64,000 bases of DNA, from assembly GCF_000189635.1 (NCBI RefSeq), contig NW_002476534.1, forward strand, positions 248,001 through 312,000, written 5' to 3'. Shown here piece after piece: positions 23,921 through 38,000 of the stretch (positions are counted from its first letter, which is position 1; every line of letters starts with the position of its first letter). The notes beneath the pieces are model-generated. The model did no database searches. It saw only the letters and a program-made list of their open reading frames with translations, and had not been told where the DNA came from. The DNA is from Tetrahymena thermophila SB210. Lineage: Eukaryota; Ciliophora; Oligohymenophorea; Hymenostomatida; Tetrahymenidae. The position numbers were made by a program, and so were the translations under genes.

Positions 23921-26120
23921 TCATTAGAAAGGCTTAGAAACTACTATTTTTTCATTACATTCTTAGAAGAATTTGTAGTATTGTAAACTTGCTAAAACTG
24001 GGTATTTAGCTTTATCAGTTAATATGCTTTTATTAAAAATCTATTTTTATTTTTCACTATATTCTCTTAATTCCTAATTTTTATTTAAATAAATTTAATT
24101 AATCTATTATATTGCATTAAAAAAATATTATTTTACTAATAATGAACGGTAAGGAACTTCTAGTTTACCTTCATTCCAAAATAATAAAGAGATTTATTCA
24201 ACACGACTAACTTTTATGTTAAACCTTTCATTTCCATTGTTAATATTTACTGCTGTTATCGATTAGCCTACTTTTATCACTTCATCTTCTTTTGCTATAA
24301 TATCTGCAGAAGGATGAGGATCACCATTATTCCATACTCTGTAAATGGTTTTCTTACCAGGTAGTGTAGATTTTTCAGATTCTTATGATAATTTGTGTTT
24401 AGGTACTCCCTCTAAATCAATTAATTTGTAAACTCCTCCTAATGCTGGTTGCTTTTGGCAAGTAACTAAATTTGTACCAATTCCAAAAACGTCGATTGAG
24501 TGACCCTTTTTATAAATTAATATTTTATTTAAATATTATTTTAATGATTTGAATGAATGCATACTTTTTTGTTAAGTTCTTTCAAAGAATCTTCGTTGAT
24601 GTCATTTGAAGCAGCAATCTTAAAGTTTTTTACTTAAGGTAATTAGTACTTTTATCCAACGAAGTCAAATAATTTTCTTGTTTCCCTAAATAAAATAATA
24701 GAATTATATAAATAGAATAAATTAAAATTAATTTAATTACAAAGAAAGCTTAGCAAGATCGCCTGAGTCTAATCTGATACCCTTAGGTTATATACCTGCT
24801 TTTATGAGAGCTAATGATACAACTAAAAAGTTAGGAACACCACTATGAAGGGTATCATATGTATCCACAAGTGCTAAAAAATTGTTTGGCATAGTTCTTG
24901 CATAGTCTAAAAAGGCTGCAAGTTCTGATTCATTAGAGTGGTCATACTTTTTTATTAAAAATTATTTAGCATAAATAAATTTTTTTATTAATTTCTTTTA
25001 TCATTAAGTCTACATTATTACTTTTATAATTTTTTAGCATTTATTTTTAGACTTATTGTAGACAAAAAATTTTATAATATAATATTTGATGATAAAATTA
25101 ATGAATGATTGAATCATATTTACTCCTAATTCGTTTCTGTATTCAAGAGCAGTTTACTTAATTTGAACTCCATTTATTTCAAATTCTTTTATTTATTCTA
25201 GCGAATTGTAAGAAGTTACAAATGAATGAGCCATAGTACCACTAATGGGAATTCCAAATTTGTAGCCAGCTAGAACATTAGAAGTTCCATGGAATCCACC
25301 AAGGTAGGCATATTGGCTAGCCATAAGTCCACCATCTGGACCTTGAGCTCTTCTCAAACCAAATTCAAGTAAAACAGCCTTTTCACCAGCTTCTTATTTC
25401 ATTCTTGCTGCATTAGTAGCTAACAAGGTAGCAAAGTTGATTATGTTGAGTAAAGGAGTTTCTAAAAGCTAAAGAATGCCTATAGGTCCTTACAATCTAA
25501 TTAAAGGTTCTCTTGGGAATACGATAGAACCTTCTTCCATTGCTATTTTATTTTGTTTAAAATAGTTTTTACAATTATCATACTTAAATTTGCTATCATT
25601 AAAAGCATGCAATTAATAAATGCTATCAAATAAAATTTACCAAAAAGCTTTATTTTTGAACAATCTAAATTTTAGAGCCATTCGAAGAATTCTGGCTTAT
25701 CATTAGGCAATTGAGTTCTAGTTATTTTAATGGTAAATTTGAATAAAATATTTTATTTATTGCTAAAATTATTAGTTTTTTACTTTAGATATTCAATATG
25801 CTCCTTAGGAATTTTAAAATGGGCTATAAAGGAGAGGACTTCATGCAAACCTGCAAAAATGGCGTACTAAATACATAAAAATGAATTGGTTAAATTGATT
25901 AAAATAGTTAATAAAATTAAATTTGTAAGATGATGCTAAAAATAGAATGTATTCATACTTATCCTTGGAAGGGGCATTTTCTAAAGAACATTTCAAAAGC
26001 AGCTTCTTGGTTATGTCTATTGTTTGAAAAATATGAATAACACATGGTTATTTAATAGTGATCGGTAAGAAGGGGAGTAATCACATCGTTGTGAGCTGTT
26101 TGAGGAATATTTGTAGTCAT
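23921..26120 (-). CDS. NAPRT: nicotinate phosphoribosyltransferase
   Basis: Makes nicotinate mononucleotide from nicotinic acid and PRPP with ATP, the first step of the Preiss-Handler route to NAD; cytosolic. 550 residues in seven exons: 26120-25959, 25866-25784, 25717-25641, 25542-25124, 24946-24741, 24685-24565, 24505-23921. All phases agree. Family signatures in order: TDHYQITM (19-26), [50 protein letters not shown] with the conserved His near 213, RLDSGDLA (305-312), then IDVFGIGT and GVYKL. The length matches animal NAPRT (~540). The C-terminal ~80 residues are a ciliate-specific extension ending [14 protein letters not shown]. Confidence 0.95.
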
Positions 26121-27760
26121 GCTAGATCTGAGATATTTATTTGCTTGTTTTGATATTTATTTATAATTTATTAAATTATGTTTTGTTTTGCTTTTTTAAT
26201 ATTTTTAATATTTTTGTTTAATTTTGTAATTGTTTTGGATTTATATCAATTTTGTTGTAGCAGATTTGTAAGATTTTAAAGGGATTCCGTTTTAATTAGA
26301 AATTTGTATGTGAATATGATATAGACTGTAATTATCAATCTTTTATTTCTGATCGTAACATATCCTTAATTAAACGCGGATAATTCCAACAAAAAATAAA
26401 ATTATAAGCAAACAAAGTCTTCATAAAATTCCATTTTTAATTTCACACGCTTGAAAATATTTATTTTATCATTTGTGAAGTAGATTTTTATCATACATGC
26501 TTACAAAAATTTACATTATGAACAAATCACTATTTTATTTATCTTTGATTTTATGGGAATTTCTAAAAAATGTAGAAGTTAAGTTTTTGATCTTTAAATG
26601 AAGTTACATACCTTTCTGCATAATATCTATTCCGAAAAATCAAAAAATTTCATCATCTATCATTTAATATCAAATTACTTTTCTAGAAAAAAATTAGAAA
26701 TTAGAATATCTCCAGCAAAAATTAATAACCCAACAATAACCAAAAATGAAATGGAAATCAATCATTCATACTGCTTATTCAATAAAGAGTAGTAAATATT
26801 TATTGAATTTTATTAACATCTTTTTTAGTTGTAGAATAAATAGATGGCTCTAGACACTTTAGCTATGTCTTTAAAAAGAAAAAAATTTAATTTAACAACC
26901 AAACATAGGAGTTTTTATATAGAGAAAAAGAAGAAAATTATCTAATATTTCTTATGCATAAAAAATGAAGGTGTAAATAAAATAATAAATTTATATTTTA
27001 ATGAATCTCTCTTAAATTGAAATTATAAAAAATATAATAAAATGCTTTCTTTTATGCTTTAAAAAAATATAATAAAACATTTTAATCAAACTTTAAAATA
27101 TATTTTAAAAAAATAAATTATTAATTTTAAATAAATATGCTGATTGATTGATATTGCGAGCAAAGGTTTTATTTATTTTTCTATTTTTGTAAAATAAATA
27201 TTTATGACTCTTAAAGCTCAAATAAAAGAGAAAAATGGGTTTCCTTTTGAGTCTATTAAAAAAAACAAAAGTAAAAAGAGAAATTTATTTAATCAAATTG
27301 AAATCTTATTTTAATAGAAATATTTTTAAATTTTTTATTGAAAAATTGTTTTCTCTAATTTAAAAAATGATTTTAGAAAAAAATAAAAAGAAAAAAATTT
27401 TTTTAAGTTTATAATTATTTCTAGCGCTATGTTTTTTTAAATTGAAAAAAGATTAGTAATTGAATCTAGTTTTTAATTGATAGATATTATTTTAAAATTT
27501 TAACATTTAATTCAAATAAAATAGATTGATTGATTGATACAATAAATAAATTACTTAATAATTTTTCATGTGTTTGCGTGTGTGTGTGAATGAATGAATA
27601 ATTGAGTGAAATATAAAATAAAATTTGATGAATAAACAAATAAAAGGATTAAGATAGAATTGTAAGAATTTTAGACAGTAATTCATAAATTTAGAAATAA
27701 CATATAAATATCAATATTTACTTATAGAATTAAAATAGTGTAAGCACAAATATATAAGGA
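26121..27760. other. intergenic between divergent genes
   Basis: 1.64 kb between the starts of NAPRT (-) and NOT3 (+), so it should contain both promoters. An open ciliate-code frame at 26598-27020 (140 codons) looks compositionally weak and is not called. TGAT microsatellites occur near 27140-27150 and 27525-27538. Confidence 0.5.
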
Positions 27761-29588
27761 ATGTCTAAAAAAAGAACTCCTGAAGAGGTTGAAGAAGCAG
27801 CTAAAAATGTCCTTAAAGTAATTAGCTATTTTATAAAATTGATTATGTTTCATTTAATTAAAATTTTCAAATTTTTCAATCATAATAGTTATGCGAAAGT
27901 GTAGAAAATTAAATAAAAAGTCTTAAACAAGATTAGCACTCAAATGATTAAAGAGATTCAATAGTTAAGGCAATAAGCAGAGATTTGAGCAATCTGAAAA
28001 GGTAAAAATTCAATTCTAAATTAGAATTAATTTATATCTAATTGCTAATATTTAAATAAAGTTCTATATATTATTCAAATATTACTTAAAAGCATAAGGA
28101 AAAATTAGCTTACTGATGTCGTTTTAAAATAGCACGGCTCATTCTAATTCTAATTCAATAAAGAAGCAATCTACACTCTTTAGAATATTGTTAACCACGC
28201 TGACAATGTAATAAACATTTTTTGTTTTATCTAGTATTATTTACATTATTGAAAAGCAACAAATCCAATTTAATTTTATGAAAAGGTGATTAGAAAAGTA
28301 GAATAGAATTTCCCAAATGCACAAAAGGACGAATTCTTATAATGGTAAAATAATTAATGAAAGAAGAGGTTTATTCAAACTAAAATTGTAATTAGGTATT
28401 AAGATTTCAGAGAAATAATGAATCATAGAATAAAGGAACTTAAGCAAAAGCAACAATAACCAAATAACAAGAAGGTAATTAATATTTTTATAAAATAAGT
28501 AAATTTATTGTATCGTTTAAATAAAAAGGTCAAAAAACCATTAAACTAGAAGCAAAACGACAAAAATGATCAGCTTATTGAAGCCATTGAATTCCATCAA
28601 CAAAAGCTAGATGAAATAAAAATGTTCTTGGAATCTCATATAAACATTTCCATTCCTGTATTTACAAATTAAAAAATAAGCACTTTACTATCTTTTTAAT
28701 TATTAAATAGATCGACTCGTTAACAGCTGTCAAATAAGCTCTTAAAGATATTTTCAATTCTGACAGTTAAGATGAGCTCATTAACAATGAAAATATAAAA
28801 TTCGTAAATATAATTACTATTGCTAAAAATTGAAATAAATTACTTTTAACTATTTAATAAAGCATTATGATACTATTGAGAGTGTTTATGAAAGTGATTC
28901 AACTTCAACAACTAAATAAGAAGTCCCTTAAACTGCTGGCACTAACAGTTCATTTACTCTTTTCAATAAAAGCAAGTTATTAGCGTCTTAATAAGAAAGA
29001 AAAAAAGACTTTTCATACTTGACAAACATGCTCCAAACAAGCTTTAACAACTCAATTCAATAGTCAGATTTCTATCCTTCTGAATTGACCAAAGTCAGTA
29101 CATCAAATAAAAGCTTGTTTCCAAAGTATAAAATGCTTTCAGAGGATGTCTTTAGCAAATTTGATCTAGAAACTCTTTTCTTTATTTTCTACTTTTAGAA
29201 AGTAAGTTTGATTAGAAAATTTATGAAAATAAAATTTTAATGTATTAATAATTTAATAAGAATACTTATGAACAATACAATGCAGCTAAAACTCTTAAAA
29301 ATAAGAGCTGGAGATATCACAAGAAGTATATGACTTGGTTCCAAAGATTAGAAGCTCCAAAAGTAAAATAAATTTACATTTAATAAAGAAAAAGATATTA
29401 AAACAGAATTATATTTATTCAGATATTGACAAAAAGAAATAATAATTTTTAAAAAACAAAAGATTTAAGAAGAAGAATATGAACAGGGAACATATGTAAT
29501 TTTTGATTATGAAAAGGGCTGGATCTAGAGAAAGAAAGTAGACTTTAATTTCAAATATACATATTTGGAAGATGAATTAAAAGTCTGA
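27761..29588 (+). CDS. NOT3: CCR4-NOT complex subunit NOT3/CNOT3
   Basis: Scaffold subunit of the CCR4-NOT deadenylase, which shortens mRNA poly(A) tails and represses transcripts. 403 residues in ten exons: 27761-27817, 27889-28001, 28093-28207, 28286-28344, 28396-28474, 28529-28657, 28711-28803, 28863-29201, 29261-29362, 29463-29588. All phases agree. The N-terminal ~240 residues are the helical Not3/5 coiled coil. The C-terminal NOT box is diagnostic: [26 protein letters not shown], then [24 protein letters not shown] and YLEDEL. The spacing matches CNOT3 rather than CNOT2. The protein is about half the length of animal CNOT3 because the long Ser/Pro/Gln linker is almost absent. The last acceptor was placed at 29463 because only that site gives the expected EAPK-IQEEEYEQ join. 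Confidence 0.93.
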
Positions 29589-31564
29589 TCATCAATTCTG
29601 TGCTTGCAAAAACAAACTAAGAAATAAAACTCATTTATAGATAGTTAACTAATTAGCTTTTCTAAATAATTGCCCATTCTAAATGAAAAGATATATTTAA
29701 ATTAATAAAAATGATTTGCTAACCCTAAATAAACTAAGAAAAACCCTCTTTACTGTAGTTAGTAGCGAATCGATGGTATAAAAAACTATCAATTAATACT
29801 TTTATCTTTACTTATTCTACTTTTATATATTATCTGCTTATCAAAAGAACTCAATTTATCAACCAACATTTTTATAATTAAATCTCATAACAAGCCTTTA
29901 ATCATCTCAAATTTTATTGTTTCATCTTTGTTTGCATAACTATAATAATAGAGTTAATACTATAATTAAAATTAATTAATAAATAAGCTATTTTATTAAA
30001 TATTTTATGATAAATATAAGTTTTGCTCATTTAAAATCATAAAAATCATTTAAATAAAATTTAAGCATCACATACTTTAGTTTTTTTTTCTTAGGAAATA
30101 TATTTTTTATAAAAATATTGATTATTTTTGAAATATCTTTTCTCAATAAATTTTGAATATTAAACATCTTTATTATCATTAAAATATTTTCTAAATTTAC
30201 AAATTATTAACTGAAAAAATTAATTTTTGATTAACCATTTAAGAGAATTGTAGATAATTTAAAAGTAATTTAAATATTACAATTTTATCTTGGTTGATTC
30301 AAAAATATTTTTGAAGAAGTTGGAATATTTAAAAAAAATTTAAAATAGGTAAAATAACTGTTTAAAAAACAAATAAATTTATTTGAGAAAATTCAATAAT
30401 ATTTTTAGGATATATAATAAAGATTATTTGAAATTAAGTTTTTTAAAAATATATTTTAAATAAAAAATCACTAATATTAAAATTATTATGAAGAATATTT
30501 GAGAAGAAAATTATAAATATTTTTTGAAAGTTTTGTTTGACATGTGATGAATGAGTGAGTGAGCTTCATTATTTTATTATTAATATGAAAAATAGAAATT
30601 GAATAAGATTTTTTTACTTAAAATGAAAAGTAAATATTTAATTTATTAAGTTATTCTGTCTGCTTGATTATTGGATAGAAGTTTTGTTTGAATGATTGCC
30701 AAGAAAGCTTTAAATTTAATATATTCCTTTATTTATCTTTTTTGCTGAAAATAATAAGATATGGAATATCTTTATTTATTTATTTTTTTTTCTTTGTTTT
30801 TTTAGTTTTAAAAATATAAAAATTCGTTTTTTCATTCAAAAAAATTAAATTTTTTTTTGCAATTAAGAAAAGATTCTCAAAAAAAAAATATTTGTTTATT
30901 ATTCTACTCTTAAAATGTTTATTTATTGATAGAAAAATTAAAACTTTTAGTGCTGAGATTTAAGAAAATAAATAAATAAATAAATTTATTTTGTTAAATA
31001 TTTTGCAGAAACTAAAAGATTTTGTTTGTTTGTTTGTAATCACTTTAAATAATTTGATAGCCCTAAAATTATCTTCAAACCAACAAAAATATTATAGTAA
31101 TAAGATTGACTGAAAAAAGATTTGTAGAATATGCAAAAATAATTTCCAGCCAATATTACATGCTAACTAAATTTAGATCTGCTGCTTTGAGAAATTTATT
31201 AATATAAATACAACGGGCATATTTATTTAACGCGAGAATCTATCTTGAATGTGCACTGCTTTTTAAATTTGCTTTGCTTTCGGCTATTTTATGATTACTT
31301 GCTTGCTTGCTTATTTTATATACTTATTTATTTATAAGATAATGCAGAATACTTATTGCTGTGAAATGTGTGTAAGTTTGATTTAGAGTGAACAATTAGA
31401 GCTAATAACAAGAACGTTTTTAAGAAAATCTCAATTTAAATAAAAAATACAATCCCTTATTAACTAATTAATGCAAATACTTTATAATCTTATATTAATT
31501 TGCTATTATACATTATGTTTAGTAGTTATTAATATATTATATTTGTAAGAAATGATCAATCAAA
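29589..31564. other. intergenic between convergent genes
   Basis: About 2 kb of A+T-rich DNA between the ends of NOT3 (+) and eS12 (-). GAGT repeats lie near 30552-30563 and CTTG repeats near 31300-31311. No gene is seen. Confidence 0.5.
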
Positions 31565-31945
31565 TCAAGCCTTAAGAGCACCTTCGATGATCTTCTTTTC
31601 ATCTTCAGTGATTTCGGGAGCGTACTTTCTAATGGCAAGAGAAGAGCAACCCTTAACCTTCTTGATTTCACCCTTAGCGTTAGCGGTGAAGTGACCCAAG
31701 TATTCACCCAAACTAGCTCTCTTGGGAACAGAGACATACTTAATTTCGTTCTTGGCGCAGAGAGCCTTAACTAACTTGACGTAATTACCTTAATCGCAAT
31801 CTTCAGCAACACAAACGAAAAGAGCTTGCTTGGCTTCAATAGTTCTCAAGACTTCGTGGAGACCCTTGGAGATGGCATCTTGGCAGTTAGAGCTCTTGAT
31901 AACCTTAGCTAAAACTTCGTTTAATTATTAGTTTTGATCAGCCAT
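31565..31945 (-). CDS. RPS12: 40S ribosomal protein eS12
   Basis: Small-subunit ribosomal protein of the L7Ae/L30e fold, at the beak of the 40S subunit. Uninterrupted ORF of 126 residues (start codon 31943-31945, TGA 31565-31567). Recognised by the ordered blocks EVLRTIEAKQALFVCVAED, NYVKLVKALC, VSVPKRASLGEYLG and CSSLAIRKY. The length is normal for the family. Codons are strongly biased (AAG, GTC, GGT, CTC) as in other highly expressed genes of the window, although some glutamines are TAA. The only standard-code ORFs here are out-of-phase shadows. Confidence 0.96.
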
Positions 31946-32953
31946 TTTAATAATATTCCTTTTCTTTTATCAAATATTTATTTTTGATTCTTTTTTGATT
32001 TTTAATCTTTTTTTTGGTTTCTTTTATTTTAGTTTTTCCTTTCTTAACTATATTCAATTTTATTACTTTCCATCATATAAATGTCCCTTGTATTTTTCTC
32101 ATGTATATTGATTCATTCCCCTATTAAATTTAATTTCATTCTCCTTTCATCCTTTTTCATTCTCTTATTTTATATTTTCTTCTTTCTCCATCTTCCCTTT
32201 TTATCAAATTCACTCCATCTATCCCTCTCGCTTGCTCATTTATTCAATTAATCGCTTGCATATTCTATTCATTCACTCTATATTATAACAAGTCACTCTT
32301 TCTTTTTCTGTATCCATACAAGCCAATTAAATCATTTCTATCTTTTCAAATTTACTAAATATCTGTTATCTATCTATCTATTAATCTCTCTCTATCAATC
32401 AAATCATCCTTCCTTCATTTTTTATATTTAAATATTTTCATCTAAATATTTTCTTAAAATTATTTTTAAGGCAATTATTTTATTTTAAATATTTTTTTTT
32501 AAATCAGATAAAAATCTCAACTTTATATCAACTTCATTTTTAAAAAATTACAAATAAAAAATAAATTATAAAACCTCAATCAACAAAATAAATTAATTAT
32601 CTACAATTTAAAAAAAAATTTGTTTTAATAAAAACAATTTGATTAACTGTTAAAAAGCTAATTATAAAATCATTCAAAATTGAAATTTAAGGTAGTATTA
32701 AAGAATGAGTGAATGAAAGAATGAGCTAGCTAGGTGGTAAATTTGAATGACAGTTAAAAAACAAAATACACAAAGTATGTATATACATAAAAATTTTTCA
32801 ATATGTAATAATAATACAAATTTTAAATATGATAATGATGGTGACTACTCAATAGAAGATTTATTCATTTTAAGTTAATTTTTATGAATTTAATTCTAAC
32901 ATTTAATTTTTTTACTTTTTTAAATACTTTCAGCTTTCAATTTTATCTCTCGC
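31946..32953. other. intergenic: RPS12 upstream region, pyrimidine-rich
   Basis: From about 31950 to 32440 the + strand is markedly C/T-rich with few A/G runs, so the RPS12 sense strand is purine-rich. It includes CTAT and CTCT microsatellites (32371-32395). The skew sits exactly in the probable promoter and leader of RPS12. The rest to 32953 is plain A+T-rich 3' flank of PRP19. Confidence 0.5.
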
Positions 32954-35044
32954 TCATTACGAAGAAATAATTAAATTTCTATCCAAAGAACCAGAAACTA
33001 ATTCTTTTGAGAAATTACCAAACCTTTAATACATTAATAACAATTAATTAATTTAAATTTTTTTGATAAACAAGTATTTTACTTCAAAGATTTAACGGCA
33101 GCTGTATGATAAGAGAATGTTGAAAGGTGGTTCCATTTCTTAGTTTCGTAGAGTTTTATTTATCCTGTAGTAGAACCAGCAGCAAATACATTACCAGAAA
33201 GGTCAAATTCAATGCTTGACAAAGAAAATTCATCTCCTTCACCAAACAAAGTTTTAATGCACTTAGCTTTTCTTAAATCGTAGATCTTTACTACTTTACT
33301 AACTGTACTACCTACTGATAAAATATAACCGTTTTCACTAAAACTGATCAAGTCTATTGCTCCCTATTTCAATTTTTAAGAATAATTTAATACAATAATA
33401 CTATTTAAAAATTTTTATACATTGACATTGTCTTCCAAAGATGTCATTATTTCGTTAGAAGATATATTCCACAATTTAACTGAGCCATCACTACATCCGA
33501 TACCAAGAAGGTTACCATCAGGATGTACTTAAATACTGTTAACACTGAGCTTTCCAACTAAATCATTAACTTCTAAAACGAGAGAAGCCTATTTGATATT
33601 TACATTTAAAATTAGTAAAAAATTATCTCATTTAAAATTTTACAGAAATTGCATCATGGTATGTTACTGAACCGTCTTTGGCAGAAAGTACGAATAGAGA
33701 TCCGTTAGGATGAGCAGAAACAGAGGTAAATGAAGAATTAGTGTTGTAGGTATATAAACTATTAAATTATTTATTTTCAGCTTAGAATTAGTAGAGATGA
33801 GCTGCGTGTTCAGTAACAGCAACAAAGTGGGGATTTTCATCGTTTCCTAAAAATGTCAAGGCAACAATATGTTTATTTAATTCCACTGTTCCTTCAATAA
33901 CATTTTAAACAGTATTGTAAAGGATAACAGATCCGTCTTTACCACCACTAATAACTAAATTTCTCTAACGATTATAATCTAAAGCATTAATTCCAGGGTT
34001 TGTAGTACTATGTAAGCCAACAGTTTCCTTAGGACCATAGCTCGAAATGACCTAAAATTTACATTTATTAGAAAACATTAATCTATATTTCAAGCTATAA
34101 AAGCTAAATTCATATCATATATGTATATATTATTTACCTCAGTAGCTGCAAACTTGCTATTGTATTCAGCATCTTTCTTTCTATCTTTTCTTATTTAGTT
34201 TAACTTTAAAGCTGTTTCATTAATTGAATCAATAATATTTTAAGGAAGCTTATTGTTTGTTTGCTCTTGTTATTATTCATTTTAAGCATCTGCTTCTTCT
34301 AATTCCATTTTACCTTATCTTAACTTTTCTTAAAGCTAGGCAACTTCACTAATTTTGAATAAAAATAAATTAATATTAATCCACAATAGCTTCAAGGCTT
34401 ATTAAAATAAATTTAAATTCTATTGTTTTGATATTTAAGCAGATCTTCACTTAAATGTTTAATTGAGAAATAATAATAATATATTTGTTTGTTTACAATC
34501 TAGCTTCATCTCTTTCTTTGATCAAACGAGCAATAACTCTACAGGCAGCATCATGCTAGTAAAGAGCATGGGAGAGCTCTTAACGAACTGTTTCCAAATG
34601 TTATTTTAAATTATAAGTTTCGAGCATTAATGCATCCCATTCGTTCTAAAATGTTTTTAATATTCCAGGAATAGAATTTGAAGTGACAGATCTAGGTTTA
34701 GTTTAGACATTTACTAATTTTTTTATTAATAATAAATTTATTATAAATGCAAAATTATATCAAATTGATAATATAAATGTCTTCTTTTCAACTTGATTGA
34801 AAGAATCAAAATTGTAAACTTATGCTATATATTTTAATTGTAAATTAAGCTAGACTATTGATAAATAATTACATTAAACTGGAATCAAATCATCGTTGCT
34901 TAAGGCTTAGCCAGTAATTGGGCATTAACCAGTTGATTAAATATGTTTTTCAATAACTCTTTTTTCAAAAACATGACCGCTCTTTTTTGAAACTACGGGT
35001 TCATGAAGCTATTCTCCAGTTATAGCACAATAATTCCAAGACAT
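32954..35044 (-). CDS. PRPF19: PRP19 pre-mRNA-processing factor, U-box E3 ligase with WD40 repeats
   Basis: Core of the nuclear PRP19/NTC complex, which remodels the spliceosome; a U-box ubiquitin ligase. 508 residues in seven exons: 35044-34873, 34713-34497, 34348-34138, 34051-33644, 33588-33421, 33363-33083, 33023-32954. All phases agree. The U-box is at the N-terminus (CAITGEQLHEPVVSKKSGHVFEKR, listed here in parts: CAITG, EPVVS, GHVFEKR, then CPITG). The TSNSIPGILKTFQNEWDA tetramer-region motif, a coiled coil and an acidic/Gln linker follow. From about residue 200 there are WD40-type repeats, closing with FSKELVSGSLDRNLIIS. The length equals the animal protein (~504). The final acceptor yields a perfect last blade and a stop after SSQ. 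Confidence 0.95.
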
Positions 35045-38000
35045 TTTGATAAGTAATTAACTATTTGATTTTTAAAAGCTTTAATATGATTAATTAATTT
35101 TATTGCTAATAAGATATATAAATATATTTATTTACTTATTGCTCTTCTCTTTATTTTATCAAGCTTTATTAACAAGTACCTTCATTCACTAAATATAATA
35201 ACTTTTATGATGGATACTTTTTATTTAATTTGAAAATTAACCAAATCTCTATATCTGTCTAGACGCATTCCATTTAATATAAGATATCTTTTGTATATTT
35301 ATCTTCACATGCTTATTCTATAGTAAAAATCATTTTATTTTCCTAAAAAATGTTTTACTACTAACATTAAAGCTACATGAAAAAAATACTTAAGAAAAGA
35401 AAATATTTAAGTTTTGTATTAAATTTATTAAGCAATAAATTAAAAAACAAAATTAAAATTAATATATTTTTAAAAGTAGGGATCGTTATTCATTTGGTTT
35501 TTGGTTTGAAAGTTGTTAAAATAATTATATTCTTTATAAATTTTTATAAATCGAACAAATTAAACTCTTTTAAATAAGATAAAATAAAGATTTTTTTCCT
35601 TTATTTTTAATTAGTATTTTTATAAAATAATTTTATTCAAAATAAATTTATAAATTATTAGATAAAAAAATTAAAAATAAATAGCTAAATAAATTAAAAA
35701 TATATAAACTTTGAAATTTAAATTTAAAATCAATTAATTAAGATAAAATTACTTTTTAGAAATTAATTATTAATTTTAATTTATTTTTGAAGTACTTAAA
35801 ATTTTTTATAATTTAAGTTAATTTTACTTTTTTTATTTAAATTTTATTTTATTTTAATTTGAAATTTTAATTAAATTTTATAACTTTTTGATTGATAAAA
35901 TTTAAATTATAATATTTAAAAATTATTATTTTTGATATTTTAAGTCAAATTATTTTTTAATAAATAACATATTATTCAATTAAAATTTAAAAATATATTT
36001 AAGTTAATTAAATTGATAAAATATTTATTAATATGTTATTGAGTTTAACAATTTTTAGTTCAAATTTATATTTTAATTTATTAGTTTAAATTAAATAACT
36101 GTAAATTAACTATAAATTATATAAATTTTTAATTTAATAAGATATGGAACTATTGATCCTATTATAATTAATTACTCTATTAAGTTAGTAAATAACTCTT
36201 AATTCATGATTGCCTAACATATAATTAGTATTTAAGTTAAAAAATAAATATTTATTAGATTAAGTTAAATAATGATTAAAAGCAATATAAATATTTTTTG
36301 ATTAATGTAAAATTTATATAAAAAATAATAAAATTATTTGAAAATATATTTTTTACAAAATAATAACATTTTTTGAATTCCAAATTAAATATTTAAAATA
36401 ATTATTTTATCAATTAATTTTATATAAACCCTAACTGACTTTTAATCATAAATTATTGAATTGATTTTTGTTTCTTTAAATATTCTATTTCTTAGAAATA
36501 TTTATATTTTATTTATAAACTTATATCTGATTTCTTTTTTCTTTTAGATTTTATTTAAAAAAATAATCAATTTTTAATATATTTATGTGTTAATAATAAT
36601 TTTTTCAATTTTAATATAATTTTATAATCTTACTTAGAATTAAAATTTACTAATAATCAATCAAATTTTAGTTAATTATATTTTCTGTTTTCTTTTTCGA
36701 AGTATTGTGCTTAATCCTTAAGTAAAATTATTATATTGAAATGCGCTTCATTCTAGCTTCATTTAATTATTAGCATTAGAGTCTGCTATATTAATTATCT
36801 TAAAGCATTTAAATAATAATTAGCATCTTTATTTTTAATTATTTTTTAGCAAGTATAATTTAAAATAAAAATATAATTCATAAACATTATATTTAAGAAT
36901 AAAATTTTAAAATATTTTATTTACTTGCATTTAAAAGTTTTTGAAAAAATAAATTAACATAATTTATTTATAAAATTTCATTTTCAATGTAAACTTAGAA
37001 CAATTAATTTAGAAAATAATTAGTAACTTGTTTTGTTTATTCATGTATAAATAACAAATAGATTAGACAATATTATAAAAATATGATTGTTTGCATTATT
37101 TAATTTACAAAAACAGAGGTTATCCTAAATCAAGAAATATATTAATTAAAAGAAAAAAATTATCTAAATAATTAACAATTTAGTTAAGAAATATCTTGAT
37201 AACACATAAAAGGTATAAAGATTTATTATCTTTTTAATTTTCCAAACAACTTTGTTTAAAGTAGTAAATAATATTAAATTCATTACTCAAAAATAAAAAG
37301 TTTGTTTCTTTAATTATAATTTTTTTTGCTAGCTGTTTAGTTGAGAATTAAAGCTACTTTTTATTTTTCTACCAATGAAAATATATAAAAAATTATATTT
37401 ACAATTAAAAAGAGACCAAAATGATATATATTTAAGAATGTTCAACCTAAAAATTAGATAAAAGTTCATTTAAAGTACTGTTTTTTATTTTTATTTAGCT
37501 AATAAATAAATATAATTTTCATAAAATCTGATGGATTATAAAAAGTTATAATGTAATAATTACATTATTATATTGTATAATAATTAAATAATTATATTTA
37601 TTATTATAAAGTGCGATAAAATAATCATATAAAGATTAATTTAATATGTATTATTAATTAAAATAGCTAGAAAAGATAAATGCACATAAATATCATATTT
37701 AATCAATTTTATAGCTAAGATTAATTTTTAAAGAATACAATTTAACAAGAAGAGAAAATGTAAATTTTTTCTTCTTCTGAATTTTAGAAAGCTATCAATC
37801 AAGCATTTTTTGATATGAATGAATAATATCATTTTGATTTATGTAAGGTATATGTCAGTGCGTTTTGACTAATAATACGAAATATTTTTATGAAGGAATA
37901 TATATTGAAGTTATGTTAATAAAATTACTTACAATAATATTTTGCAAAGTATTTTCTGTGAAATTAAAAAAATTTTCTTTGTTTCTAAAGATAAATTAAA

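Noticed and set aside
26598-27020. Ciliate-code ORF of 140 codons on the + strand
   Set aside because: With TGA as the only stop, frames of this length arise by chance in A+T-rich DNA. The composition is Lys/Asn/Ile-rich and shows no motif.
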